59,468 bases of DNA, from assembly GCA_025529335.1 (NCBI GenBank), contig JAMYHX010000255.1, positions 1 to 59,468 of the forward strand, written 5' to 3'. Under the pieces are notes generated by a model, which was not told the DNA's origin, did not search any database, and was given only the letters and a program-made list of their open reading frames with translations. The stretch is from Rhizopus sp. PT2906. Its lineage: Eukaryota > Mucoromycota > Mucoromycetes > Mucorales > Rhizopodaceae. This document shows positions 31,351-42,119 of the stretch, piece by piece. Position 1 is the stretch's first letter, and the number at the start of each line of letters is the position of its first letter. Both the position numbers and the translations under genes were made by a program.

Positions 31351-34300
31351 ATGAGCAGTTTTAAAGAGATTTGTACAGTACCTACAAACTTTGGGGTTAC
31401 TTTTACCAAACTTAAAAGTGATAAAACTGGCTTGACAGTGGTTTTGGCAGATGTCGAAGGTATGTTGACATGCTAATGAGTGACAAGTTGTTAACCTTTT
31501 CCTTTCTTTTTCGTTAGCACCTATCGTTAATGGTTACTTTGCTCTTGCAACTGAAGGTAAGCAGTGTATACACATTCTATATATTATTACTAACATTATT
31601 ATTTTAGCCTTTGACGATTTTGGATGTCCACATACTTTGGAACAGTACGTTTGTCAAACTATTTTGAAGTCGTACACTAACATTGACATCTTTTGACAGC
31701 CTTATATTTTTAGGAAGCGAGCAATATCCTTATAAGGTAATACACTCCTATTTGGCGAATATTCAAGACACTAACCATCTATAACTTTCAAAGGGAGTAC
31801 TTGATTCTCTTGCCAACCGAGCCTTTGCTCAAGGCACTAATGCATGGACGGATGTTGATCACACCTGCTACACGATATTAACAGCTGGTTCTAAAGGATT
31901 CTTAAATCTTTTACCCATCTATTTGGATCACATCTTGTACCCCACCTTGACAGACTCAGGATTTTATACAGAAGTGCACCACATTAACGGAAAAGGAGAA
32001 GATGCTGGTGTAAGTCAGGGTTCTCTTCATCTTTTGTATTCAATATTTATATGTTACTAGGTTGTTTATTCCGAAATGCAAGGTTACCAATGTACAGGAG
32101 ATGAAAGAATTCACCATCGTATGCAACAATTAATGTATCCCGAAACGTGTGGATATAGATCGGTAACAGGTGGATTGATGGAGCGATTAAGGGAGATATC
32201 TGTAGATCAAAGTAAGGGAATCGTCTTGAAAATGGGAAGCGTATTTTACTTATCTCTTTATTCAGTTCGTCAATACCATAAATCCTATTACAGACCTGAT
32301 AATCTCTGCTTGATTATTACAGGCAAAGTTGACAAAGATGAATTATTGAAGGCTTTAGAGCCTGTAGAGGAGTCTATCATCAAAAAGGGTCCACTTCCAG
32401 AGATGCAAAGACCATGGGTAAGCACCGGCAATTTTTCTAACCTGGAAAAGAATATCGAAGATACAGTACTTTTTGCTGATGAGGATGAATCCATGGGTAC
32501 ATTACTTATTGCATGGAACGGTCCTATGTGTAATGTAAGTGTCAAATTAATGTTTTGTAGTACATAATACATAACTTATCAAAAATTAAAATAGGATTTC
32601 CTTTCACAAAAAGAATTGGAAGTATTGAATGTCTATCTTACCGATTCTTCTGTATCCGTGCTGCAAAAGGAATTTGTTGAAACCGAAGATCCTCTCTGTA
32701 CAGATGTTGATTTCTATATCTCGGATCATTTAAAGTCCACTTTAACCTTTACAGCGTCAAGTGTGCCAATTGAAGAAATGGAAAGATTGCCCGTTGAGTT
32801 CTTCAAAACTTTGAATCGTCTTGTTGAAGAAGAAGATATTGACATGAAGAGAATGGCAACCGTCATTGAGAAAGAGATACTTCAGGTAAGTGAGACAAAG
32901 TGAAGACATTTATAAACAAATGACTAAAATACTCGCGTAGCTTCTAAAAAGTGCTGAAACTGATGCTCATGACACAGCAGCTGCAGTTGCCGTATTTGAT
33001 TTCCTATATGGTTCTCCAGATGGTGCTAGCTTAAAAGAGTCTGTTAAAGATGTAGAATATTTGAATGCACTTGCAAAGTATTCAGCAAGAGACTGGCTAA
33101 ACATCCTTAAAAAGTAATATAACAAATCGTTTTGGCCTTGAGAATAACTGATATTAACGTTGAATTTCTAGATGGTACATTGATGCACCTCATATAATCT
33201 TATACGGAAAACCCTCTGCAGAGTTTGCAAAGCAGCAAAGTGAAGAAGAAAGCCAGCGCGTCGAAAAGCAACGCGCCGATCTTGGTCCAGAAAAATTACA
33301 AGAACTTCAAAAGAAATTGGATGACGCTACAGCAAAAAATGATGTAAAGATCCCTAGAGAGCTATTGGAAAGCTTCAAAATTCCACCTACGTCGTCTATT
33401 AGATTTATTGATGTCGTCACAGCTAGAAATAATGAGACTTCCATGTAAGTAGTAGTAATAACTTCCCTTGAACAGTTCATTTATAGTATATATCAGTAAA
33501 AACAAGGTACAAGATTATATAAATCAAGATAATGAAGCTGATGTGCCTTTATTCATCCAATACGATCGTAAGTATCATAATTTTTATATTGCAATTATCG
33601 CTGACCACAAGTAGATGTGAAATCACAATTTGTTAGTCTTTCAGCTTATATTTGCGGTTCTTCCGTACCTGATCATTTACTCCCGTACACTCGACTCTTC
33701 CTCCAAGCCATCTTTTCGCTTCCAATTGAAAAAGATGGAAAGCTTATTTCATACGAGGACGTCGTCAAGGGCTTGGAAGAGGACACAATTCTCTATAAGG
33801 CGGATCTTGGCACCAACTACTATAGGTTTAAAGAATTGGTCTCAATTAAGCTCAAAGGAAAGATATCAAAGTTCGAGAACATTGTTCAATGGCTTAAAGA
33901 CATCTTATGGAACACTCGATTTACTGCTGAGAGAATAAAGATTGTGGCAACGCAGATTCTAAGTGATATTCCTCAAGCTAAAAGAGATGGCTACAGTGTA
34001 AGTTAACTATGACAGCATGGCGCATTTATTCAACAATCAAATAGATGACTGATAGTGCAATGAAAGCACTCGAATTGGATCCTAAAAAGTCATTACATGC
34101 ATCATATAATGTTCTTTATCAATCTGAATTTCTGCAGAATGTGATTGATCGCTTAGAGAAAAACCCTGAATCTGTTTTGACTGAATTGAATGAATACCGT
34201 GCAGCCTGTAAGTACTATAGGATTGATAAAAACATCAATTCTTAACATTTTTTTCTACTTGTAGTATGCGCACCAGAAAATATAAGAATACATGTTATTT

Positions 34301-35134
34301 CTGATGTGCTCAAGCTTGAGAATCCCAGGTCCGTCTTTAAGAAGTTGGCTCCCAAGAAGGTCATTGAGCCACTAACACCAATCACGCTCGCAAAGGATGT
34401 TATGTCTGTTGCAGGAAAGACACCCGGTAACCAAGGCTTACTTGTGAGTCTGCCTGCTATTGAAAGCAGCTATTCATATCATTCTACAAAGGGTCCCAAC
34501 AAATTTGATGACCCTGATATTGCACCTACACTTGTCTTGATGGAACTATTGGATTCAATGGAAGGAATTTTTTGGAAATTCATTCGAGGAAAGGGTTTAG
34601 CATACTCTACCAAGGTCTATAACAACACAGAATTAGGATCAATCTATTTTACAATCTATAACTCCCCTGACGCTTTCAAGGCATTTGAACAAGCAAAACT
34701 AGTCATTGAACAGTTATGTGATGGTCGAATGGACATTGACCCTTCTGCGGTAGATGGGGCCAAGAGTGCTGTCATTTATAGTTTGGTTTATGAAGAAGGG
34801 ATCATGGAGCGTGCAGCTCGTTTGTCTTTTGAATATCAAGTCTTAATGGGAATGCCAGCTTCATATAACCATGATATGATGGCTGCTGTTCAGGTAAATA
34901 AAACAATATGTCATAAAAAGAGTAAATGTTTATATAGGTATTTTATAGAATGTTACTATGGATGATTTGAAAAAAGTATTAAACAAGTACTTTATGAACT
35001 TGTTTAAGCCAGATGCAAGCAATGTTGTCACTGTTAGTTCACCATCCAAAGTAGCAGATATTCAGCAAGGATTTCAATCTTTGGGATTCAATATGAAGAC
35101 CATTGGTTTAAATGATATAAAGTTAAATTTATAG
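31351..35134 (+). CDS. M16 (insulinase/pitrilysin) family zinc metalloprotease, Sdd3/YOL098C-like
   Basis: Multi-exon gene, roughly 1,000 residues, start MSSFKEICTVPTNFGVTFTK. The inverted zinc-binding motif H-x-x-E-H is split over exons as CPHTLEH joined to LIFLGSEQYPYKG. The third ligand Glu is in VVYSEMQGYQ, and NAWTDVDHTCYTILTAG lies between them. Further family segments: YHKSYYRPDNLCLIITGKVD, DESMGTLLIAWNGP and the second-half M16 domain ending FNMKTIGLNDIKLNL. No mitochondrial presequence is seen, unlike presequence protease Cym1, and the start resembles the cytosolic Sdd3 group. The substrate is not predictable. Many introns of 45-70 nt. Its stop codon overlaps the last codons of the dynein light-chain gene on the other strand. 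Confidence 0.88.
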
Positions 35135-35693
35135 ACTCAAGACAAATACATTGACAACTGCATATAATGTCTTGTTTTCATATCTGTAACTTGCACTCAC
35201 TAATGATTGTATATTGTTAGCTTCAAAAGTATACAGATATAAGCTTTTTTGTTTTTACCGTCGTTGTTATTATCCCAATAAACTGAAGTTCCAGCATAAA
35301 ACCCAGCGCCCTTCTTTTGCATCACGATACAGGTTACTATTTTGATTGATGAATGAGAAAAAAAGAACTTTATAGAATATGATGAATACTTTACCAACAT
35401 ACTTATGATTCGAACTCTTTTCTTTCAACTTTTTTAAACAACCATCTATGATGGCGCTGTTCCAACCGGGTACCTTTGAGTGTACATATTCTGCATCTCC
35501 TATGGTTTGTTCTGCTATCTTTTTTCTCGTGAATAAGCTAGTCTTCTTTATATATCAGAGTGTTACTTTACTTCTTTAATTACGGTAGTTAAGTTTTCAG
35601 TAGTAAACGGTTTTTCCTTATTAATAAAAAATGGCTATTAGATGTATATCTTTTGTTAATTCCAAGTGTATTTCTTACTTGAGGCTTTTCCAT
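35129..35693 (-). CDS. Tctex-type dynein light chain
   Basis: Five small exons assembled by phase: MEKPQ (15-nt exon at 35679-35693); PFFINKEKPFTTENLTTVIK; IAEQTIGDAEYVHSKVPGWN leading to NSAIIDGCLKKLKEKSSNHK; TCIVMQKKGAGFYAGTSVYW; and SASYRYENKTLYAVVNVFVL with a final SL. This matches DYNLT1/Tctex1 throughout (HSKV, TCxxMQKxGAG, WD, ENKT). About 121 residues, close to the usual 113. Tctex-type chains dimerise on the cytoplasmic dynein intermediate chain and help cargo attachment. The naive 66-codon frame at 35200-35400 includes intron sequence at both ends. Confidence 0.88.
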
Positions 35694-35791
35694 AACTGAT
35701 TAAGTTGAATGTATTAAAGGGGAGAAAACGTGCAAATTGAGTTTTAGCTTTATGAAAGGCTTCATTGGTATATTCACACTCCGCATGCATT

Positions 35792-35834
<43 letters not shown>

Positions 35835-36603
35835 GCTGTAAAAGATTCAAAAGTTAAAAAGATGTCTCAAAGCAGTTGAGAATACAGTTTTGTCAAATCG
35901 AGATAGGAAAAGATTACATGTTGAGAGAATATCATGTTATTGGGTTATAAAAGGCTTGGCCCCAGAAATACATTGAAAGCAAAAGCTACACGGAACAGAA
36001 TAAACCAGCGTCAGTAAACCCGATGGAATCCATAACACAATTCTCTCTTTCTTCTCCCTTTGAAGCTTTTTATTTGAAATGGCATATGTGTTCCAAATAA
36101 TCTAATATAGCGAGCACTAACAGAGTTTGATTTATTTGGTTCGTAAATGAAAGGCTGTTGTAGTTAACAATAATAAAAAGGATTTTATAAGGGTGAATAC
36201 GTAAAGATGAAATATTGATTCATGATTTCATTATAAAATACACCCTTACTCTTGTTTCAAAAGCCATTGATCTTACAAAGAACAACAGGAGCATAGAATG
36301 ATTGGAGCTTTAGAACGAATGAAAGTTTTAATATGTAAAGGGTATATGTAAATCTTGCTGCTTTTCATACGCAGTCGCATGAAGAACAAACCAAAGGAAT
36401 AACGTACAACAGCTTTGTGATTGAATTGAAGCTATTCTCGTTGAATATGGGGAATCAGTTCCTTGATTTCACCAAGAGGCTTGTGAAAACGGATTATCTC
36501 AGCAGCAAAGGGCGGGGTTAAAATCACTCTATATTTAAGATGCTTCACATGAATTAACTTCTTTTCTTTCTTGTCTTTTGTTTTTGTTTTTAGTTAAAGT
36601 AAT
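35694..36603. other. Intergenic region between dynein light chain and quinone oxidoreductase
   Basis: Divergent promoter region of about 900 bp. Contains the T39 tract (annotated separately). No other gene seen. Confidence 0.5.
35793..35831 (+). repeat. T39 homopolymer
   Basis: Uninterrupted run of 39 thymines about 100 bp upstream of the dynein light-chain start (that is, poly(A) on that gene's strand). Length is likely approximate because such runs are error-prone in sequencing. Confidence 0.85.
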
Positions 36604-37751
36604 ATGAAAGCAATCATCGTCGATAAGTGGTTGAAGGGTCCCGAGGATCTTGTTGTCAAGAACGTTGATCTTCCACCTGAACCTAAAAAGGGTGAACTAC
36701 AAATTCAAGTCAAGGCAACAGGTTTAAACTTTTTCGATATTTTAATGGTAAAAAGACATAACTGGTCAAAGCGTCGCCTTTTTTGTTAAATAAACATATT
36801 TTGGTAGATTCAAGGTAAATATCAGGTTAAGCCGCCTTTTCCTTTTGTTCCTGGTGGTGAATTTGCTGGCATTGTCTTAAAATCAACGGTTCCTCAATTC
36901 AAGACCGGCGATCGTGTATTTGGCTCAGGTAACTCTTTTGCTGAGGTTGTCAACGTTTCTGCAAGTAATGTCCTTCCTATACCCAAGAATTTCAGCTTTG
37001 AAGAAGCTGCTGGCTTGTATATTACCTATCCCACAAGTTACTCTGCTCTTGTTTTACGCGCCAACTTGAAGGCTGGTGAATATTGTCTTGTTCATGCAGC
37101 AGCTGGTGGTGTAGGTATCGCCGCTGTGCAAATTGCCAAAGCGCTGGGTGCCAAGGTCATTGCTACAGCTGGTACACCTGAGAAGTTGGAGATTGCAAAG
37201 AAATTCGGTGCTGACTATGCTATCAACTATCGTGACAAAGACTGGCCCGAACAAGTCAAAAAAATTACAAATGGACATGGTGCCGATGTCGTTTATGATC
37301 CAGTCGGCTTAGTAGAAACTAGGTAGAATATTCAAAAGGAATTACACACAAAAAAAGAGTCTAATTTATATCAGCACAAAATGTACTGCATGGAATGGCC
37401 GTATCCTTATTATTGGTTTTGCACAAGGCACAATTGAAAAACTTCCTACAAACCGTCTGCTATTAAAAAATATTTCTGCTGTGTAAGTTGATGACATTGT
37501 ATACATAGGATTAAACTAAGACACCTATTAGTGGTTTACACTGGGGAGCATATACCAAGAATGAGCCTGAACGTATTCCTGAAGTTTGGAAAGCATTGTT
37601 TGAACTATTCGAATCTGGTAAATTGAAGCCCGCTCTTTACAAAACGGTCTACAATCTCGAGACAATTCCTCAAGGTTTAAAAGCAATTGGTGATCGTTCA
37701 TCTTATGCAAAGGTTGTTGCAAAGATTGGTAATGAAGAAAGTAAGCTTTAA
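36604..37751 (+). CDS. NADPH:quinone oxidoreductase-like MDR protein with C-terminal SKL
   Basis: Four exons: 36604-36747, 36808-37322, 37375-37482 and 37532-37751. About 328 residues. Medium-chain reductase fold: N-terminal GroES-like part (MKAIIVDKWLKGPEDLVV, LNFFDILM, PFPFVPGGEFAGIV, GDRVFGSG), Rossmann nucleotide site VHAAAGGVGIAAVQIAKALG, DVVYDPVG and GRILIIGFAQG. No structural zinc cysteine cluster, so the zeta-crystallin/QOR type that reduces quinones with NADPH. The protein ends ESKL, a type 1 peroxisomal signal; this is noteworthy because many QORs are cytosolic. Convergent with the eL24 gene, 173 bp apart. Confidence 0.9.
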
Positions 37752-37924
37752 ATAATAAATAACTGTTGCTCTATAATTTCACTGTTTGGTCTCCATTGTA
37801 TAATCAAAGTGATATTTTTTGTCCAACAGATTTTTTTTCCAACTATACATGCCACATCCAGACGTGCGACAAAGTCATTTATTTTACGTTGATATAAAGT
37901 CGTTTATGCACAAAAGAGAAAAAT

Positions 37925-38605
37925 TTAACGAGAGGTGGCAGCAGCCTTAGGAGCGAAACCCTTGGCTTGTTGCTTGCTGACCTTGGCTTGGTTAGCAGCC
38001 TACAGAGCAATGATTAGTACAGGTTGAAATAATTAAGAGTTACTTACAGAAGGGTTGGCCTTCTTAGCAGCAGCAGCAGCCTTCTTGGCTTCCTTGCTCT
38101 TGGCAATAGCAGCTTGACGAGCAGCAGCACGAGCATCAGGCTTTTGGCTACGCTTGGCACGGATGGCATCCCAAGAGGCACCAACAACAGCACGTTCATG
38201 CTTGACAGTACGACGAGATCTCTTCTTTTGAACTTCTTCGGTGATACCCTTCTTGTTCAAGCGACGGTAGATGACGGTCCATCTGATCTTACGAGGGTTC
38301 AAACGTTGGAGGAAGTAAGATTCAGCCTTACCATTGATGAACTTGAAAGTCTATATTGCAAAAGAAAAATAAGAGGTTATTTTGTTGTTGTGTGTTGTTT
38401 ATATTGTATACATACTCTATAAGAATGTAATTAGCATAAGATGAATATATATGTTTATCAAATTACCTGCTGTCAACACGAACGTAGGTCTTACCCTTAG
38501 CAGGATAGATTCTGTGACCAGAGAAAGAACAGATCTCAAGTCTAATATAAACAGGTGAGCTGATGATGTCTTTGATGGATGGATTCCTTCTGCTGCTTAC
38601 TTCAT
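37925..38605 (-). CDS. RPL24: Large-subunit ribosomal protein eL24
   Basis: Exons: 38601-38605 (ATGAA), 38467-38541, 38416 (one nucleotide), 38048-38350 and 37925-37999. The protein starts MKLEICSFSGHRIYPAKGKT, continues YVRVDSRTFKFINGKAESYF and LQRLNPRKIRWTVIYRRLNK, and then KKRSRRTVKHERAVVGASWD, with an Ala/Lys-rich tail ending AAATSR. This matches eL24 in order and spacing; the N-terminal zinc-ribbon-like fold is reduced, as in other eukaryotes. The single base at 38416 is needed to keep frame between VDS and TFKF. It is flanked by TATAG and GTATGT and splits a 116-nt gap into introns of 50 and 65 nt. Multiple introns and C-ending codons fit a highly expressed ribosomal gene. Confidence 0.9.
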
Positions 38606-39323
38606 CCTTAATTACAACCGAAAGGGGGGAGAGAATGAACTATGGTCTGCAGGTGGATGGATGTGTACTCAGTCTGTGGAAAGGGGAGCTTACTTCGTCC
38701 GGACTTTATTCTCAGCCCGGAAAGTATCGGATTTCAAAAAGTGTATTTACGAAAAAGGCACTGAACATGTACTTGGCGGATGTTATTGCCCTACAAAGCA
38801 TTCTTAAAGCATTTAATCCAGCAACGCTAGGTGAACAGCAAGATGTGGCGTCTGCTAAGCTGTTTATGATAATTGATCTAAATGATGTCTTGCAAGTCAT
38901 TGTCTTGAAGCTTTCGTAATCGCGTACTATTGATTGTGTCAATGATGGTGTTACGGTGGTATTCAGTCAATACCTGAGCCATCAATTTTGGAAAAGGTTA
39001 AATGACGTACATATAAATATAACTGAAGACATGTTAGCCACTGGTAAGCAATTGTATGAAGAAATAACGATAAGAGCAACGTGTTTTATATAAATCATTA
39101 TAATAACTTGAGTATAATTTTACAGTAGACTATACATTCTATTCGATCACACCGAAGTACCAAGACGATGATGAATAAATGGATTTTTTTCTTGACCAAT
39201 GTTAGGCTCACTCACGCGCGCATTACACTACAAACATGGAATAAATATGCAGTGTTCCTGAACTTTATCTTCATTAAAGTAATATCATTACACCAAGCCT
39301 TTTTCACGTTTACTCTCTATATC
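38606..39323. other. Intergenic with a possible repeat-derived frame
   Basis: A plus-strand frame (38563-38919, 118 codons) overlaps the first intron of eL24, has no known domain, and is probably repeat-derived sequence between the eL24 promoter and the MULE relic. The rest is AT-rich with nothing recognised. Confidence 0.35.
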
Positions 39324-41390
39324 CCAACTTAACTTTGCCAAAGATACTTTGAATCAAGATTATGATGAAGTTGCTACATCTATTGAGCAAGCTTTCACGA
39401 TTGGTGCTCAGTTCTCTTCCATTGATGAAATTAAGAAAGTTGCCAAAGAGTTTGGAAAACAGCATAATATTGTCCTGGCCATTTTGTGATCCAACAAAAG
39501 AATGATCTATTGCATCTGTAAATATGATCAAGAGTACCGTGCTGCAAAAAAACTGATTACTGAAGCAGAAAACAATGAAAAAGATCAAGAAAAAAAGAAA
39601 CGTAACACTGACAGCCATCGAATTGGTTGCCCATGCATGATCTATGCATCTCTAAAGGTAGACAAATTTGTCATTAGTAAAGTCAACCACAAGCACAATC
39701 ATCGCATAGCAAATGATCCGCGTGTTTGTGCAGTCAATAGAAAATTAAATGCTGCTCGAATGGAAAGAACAGTTAGCTTGCTTACGTTGCCAGGAAATAC
39801 ACCAGCTAGAGTTGCAAATATGCTTCAGAACGAAGGAACCCAAATTCAAAAAAAGGATATATATAACATATGTTATCAATTTGTAAAGCAAGGCACTAGT
39901 GCAGACGACAGATTACATTTCATTATGGAGCTTGAAGATAAGAATTACCATGCTAGATACTCTGCCAACGACCCCAAAGAAGTGAATATGATTTTTTTGC
40001 CCACACTGAAGCAATCAAAGAGGCGCAGCATATACCTGAGTGCATTGTTATCGATGCTACCTATAGGATAAACAGTCATCATATGGTGCTTTTAAAATTT
40101 GTGGGCACCAGCAATGTGTATGAGGAAACTCGTGATTCTTTGGCATCATTCCATATTGCCGGTGCATGGATGGGTCATGAATCAGTAGCGAAATATAAAT
40201 GGTCTGTTCAACAGTTTAGATCACTGGTTTTTAATGAAAAAATGGAGCTACCCAACGTCTTCGTCACTCATAGTGACAAAGCTTTAAGGTCAGTATTAGA
40301 TGGTGTATTCCCTGAGAGTGGTAAGCTTCTATGCTATATTCACATTTCCAGGAATTTTCAGAAGCATGGCCTATCCAAGCTTACATCATTGTATTCAACA
40401 ATCAAAGCAAATAATATGGCTAGATTGGAAGTTAGAGACCTAGTGGCAGAGATAGCACTTTCAGCCAACACTGAAGAGCATTTTAAGCAGGCTTTGAAGA
40501 AATATAGAGAGTATTTCAGCCTAGATGGAAAGTGTACAGACAGTGGTGTGCATGCAATCCAATATTTAGAAAGATGTTAAAAGAGAAAGAACATTGGGTT
40601 GGGCTTTATGCCAATAATTACATATACTTGAATAACCGTTCCTCAAATCGAGCCGAATCAACTCATTCATCCCAGAAGCAGTTTATTCAGACGCCTTCTG
40701 GAAAGCTAGACCTTATTACAAGAAAATTAGATTCTTGGGCCAAGGAACGTCTTTCATTAAGAAAACTGAAAGGCGAACAAGAATCGTTAAAGCAATCTGT
40801 TCGCCTTATATCTCCTAAACATGAATAAAAATTGGGAAATATCAAAGGAAAGGTGTCAAAATACGCAACTGATATCATCAAACAAGAGATGATTGCCTCG
40901 ATTTCGAACAACTGCGAGTACAGCGATAATTGTTTGTGCCAAGTGAAGAGGAATTTTAGACTGCGTTGCCGACATCTTCTTGTTAAATATGACATGATTT
41001 CTCTCAATATTGTCCACAGACGTTGGTTGAATTATGAAACATACAAGCAAGTAGAGCAAGAAAGTACGTTACAAGATGATATAGCTGTTGGTGGTAAGCC
41101 CAAGATTGAGGATACGATTCTAAATGAATTAAAAAGCATCCGATCTTTATCTTGCGACGCATTCACAGAACAACAAAAATTAGTCATTTTACACCAACTT
41201 CAAAAATTAAAAATAAATTAATGGCTCCCAAAGACCAACCGCAGAATATGCTCTTTCCAACAGTAGTTGACGATGTCAAAGGGAAGCCAAAAAAAACACC
41301 AAGCGAATAGCTATTGCCCTAGAAACCTTCAATGAAGAAAACAAAAATGTGGACATATCTCCTAGAGAAAAACAGGTAATTTACAAATTG
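39324..41390 (+). pseudogene. MULE/FAR1-type transposase, decayed
   Basis: Plus-strand chain of frames with full MULE architecture. Leader EVATSIEQAFTIGAQF, then an in-frame TGA at 39487. N-terminal zinc domain IGCPCMIYASLKVDKF then VNHKHNH. DDE core: first Asp in CIVIDATYRINSHH, second Asp in VFVTHSDKALRSVLDGVFPE and LLCYIHISRNFQKH, Glu in NNRSSNRAESTHSSQKQF. SWIM zinc motif CLCQVKRNFRLRCRHLLV. The tail at 41221-41390 reads APKDQPQNMLFPTVVDDVKG. Frame changes occur near 40.0, 40.57 and 41.22 kb and a stop at about 40.83 kb, so no intact product. The three catalytic acidic residues are still encoded. I could not locate terminal inverted repeats by eye. Confidence 0.78.
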
Positions 41391-41534
41391 AAATAAGCTA
41401 TAGACTCTATCTGTATTTTTATCGATGAAGCTAGTGGCAAGATGTTTAGTTGTTTAACGAAGAAGGAGCTGAAGCCAAAGAACTTGCTCTTTGAAATAAG
41501 CATGGATATACAAAACATTAGTTACTTTATTTTT

Positions 41535-41950
41535 CCAGTAGATGGTGGAGAATTGTGGCTTTCAAGCCATACCCATAGCTGTGTATGGTACAGAAACGAG
41601 ATGGACAGAAGTTAAAGATCGTATGTTGGAAATGTATAGAAGATGCGAAAGTAGCCTATATCGTGGTCGATTTAGAGTAAGCAAAAAGGCCAACATTATA
41701 ACCACCTTGAACTGTAAAAATGCTTCAAACACGGCTTTCAGCCATTGATTTGACACTGTCGACTTGTCTCAAATTGCAGCAGATGTGTTCCAAAGGACGG
41801 TTATTGTTTATTCTAATAGTAGAACTGAAATAAATGAATCATGCTTTCTCTTTACTCCTTTTAGTGCTAAGACAAAGGTACCTTACGACCCAATAATACT
41901 GAAGGTATATATAATGAACTACGAATCCCAAATTGAGACACAACAATAGC
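41535..41950 (+). pseudogene. OTU-like cysteine protease domain relic downstream of the MULE
   Basis: A frameshifted start places VDGG next to ENCGFQAIPIAVYGTETRW, the OTU nucleophile motif (D-G-x-x-C-x-x-R/Q). It continues as VKDRMLEMYRRCESSLYRGR and, in another frame, FDTVDLSQIAADVFQRTVIV then PYDPIILK. The expected terminal His after the PI(I)L strand is not seen; the sequence reads YIMNYES. It has the same orientation as the MULE and is about 150 bp beyond its last coding segment, so it may once have been the C-terminal part of the same transposon protein. Confidence 0.5.
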
Positions 41951-42119
41951 GTTAGTAAAGAAGAAATTGACATATTCTCGGATACATATCAGGACAGATT
42001 GTGGAGAGTGAAAAAGAAGCAAGAAATAAAAAAAAATAGCTTATTGATCTATGTTCTTCAGTAAAATTTACCCAAAAGATATTATAGTCGATGACTATAG
42101 GCCTATCTACGTTTCTTTT

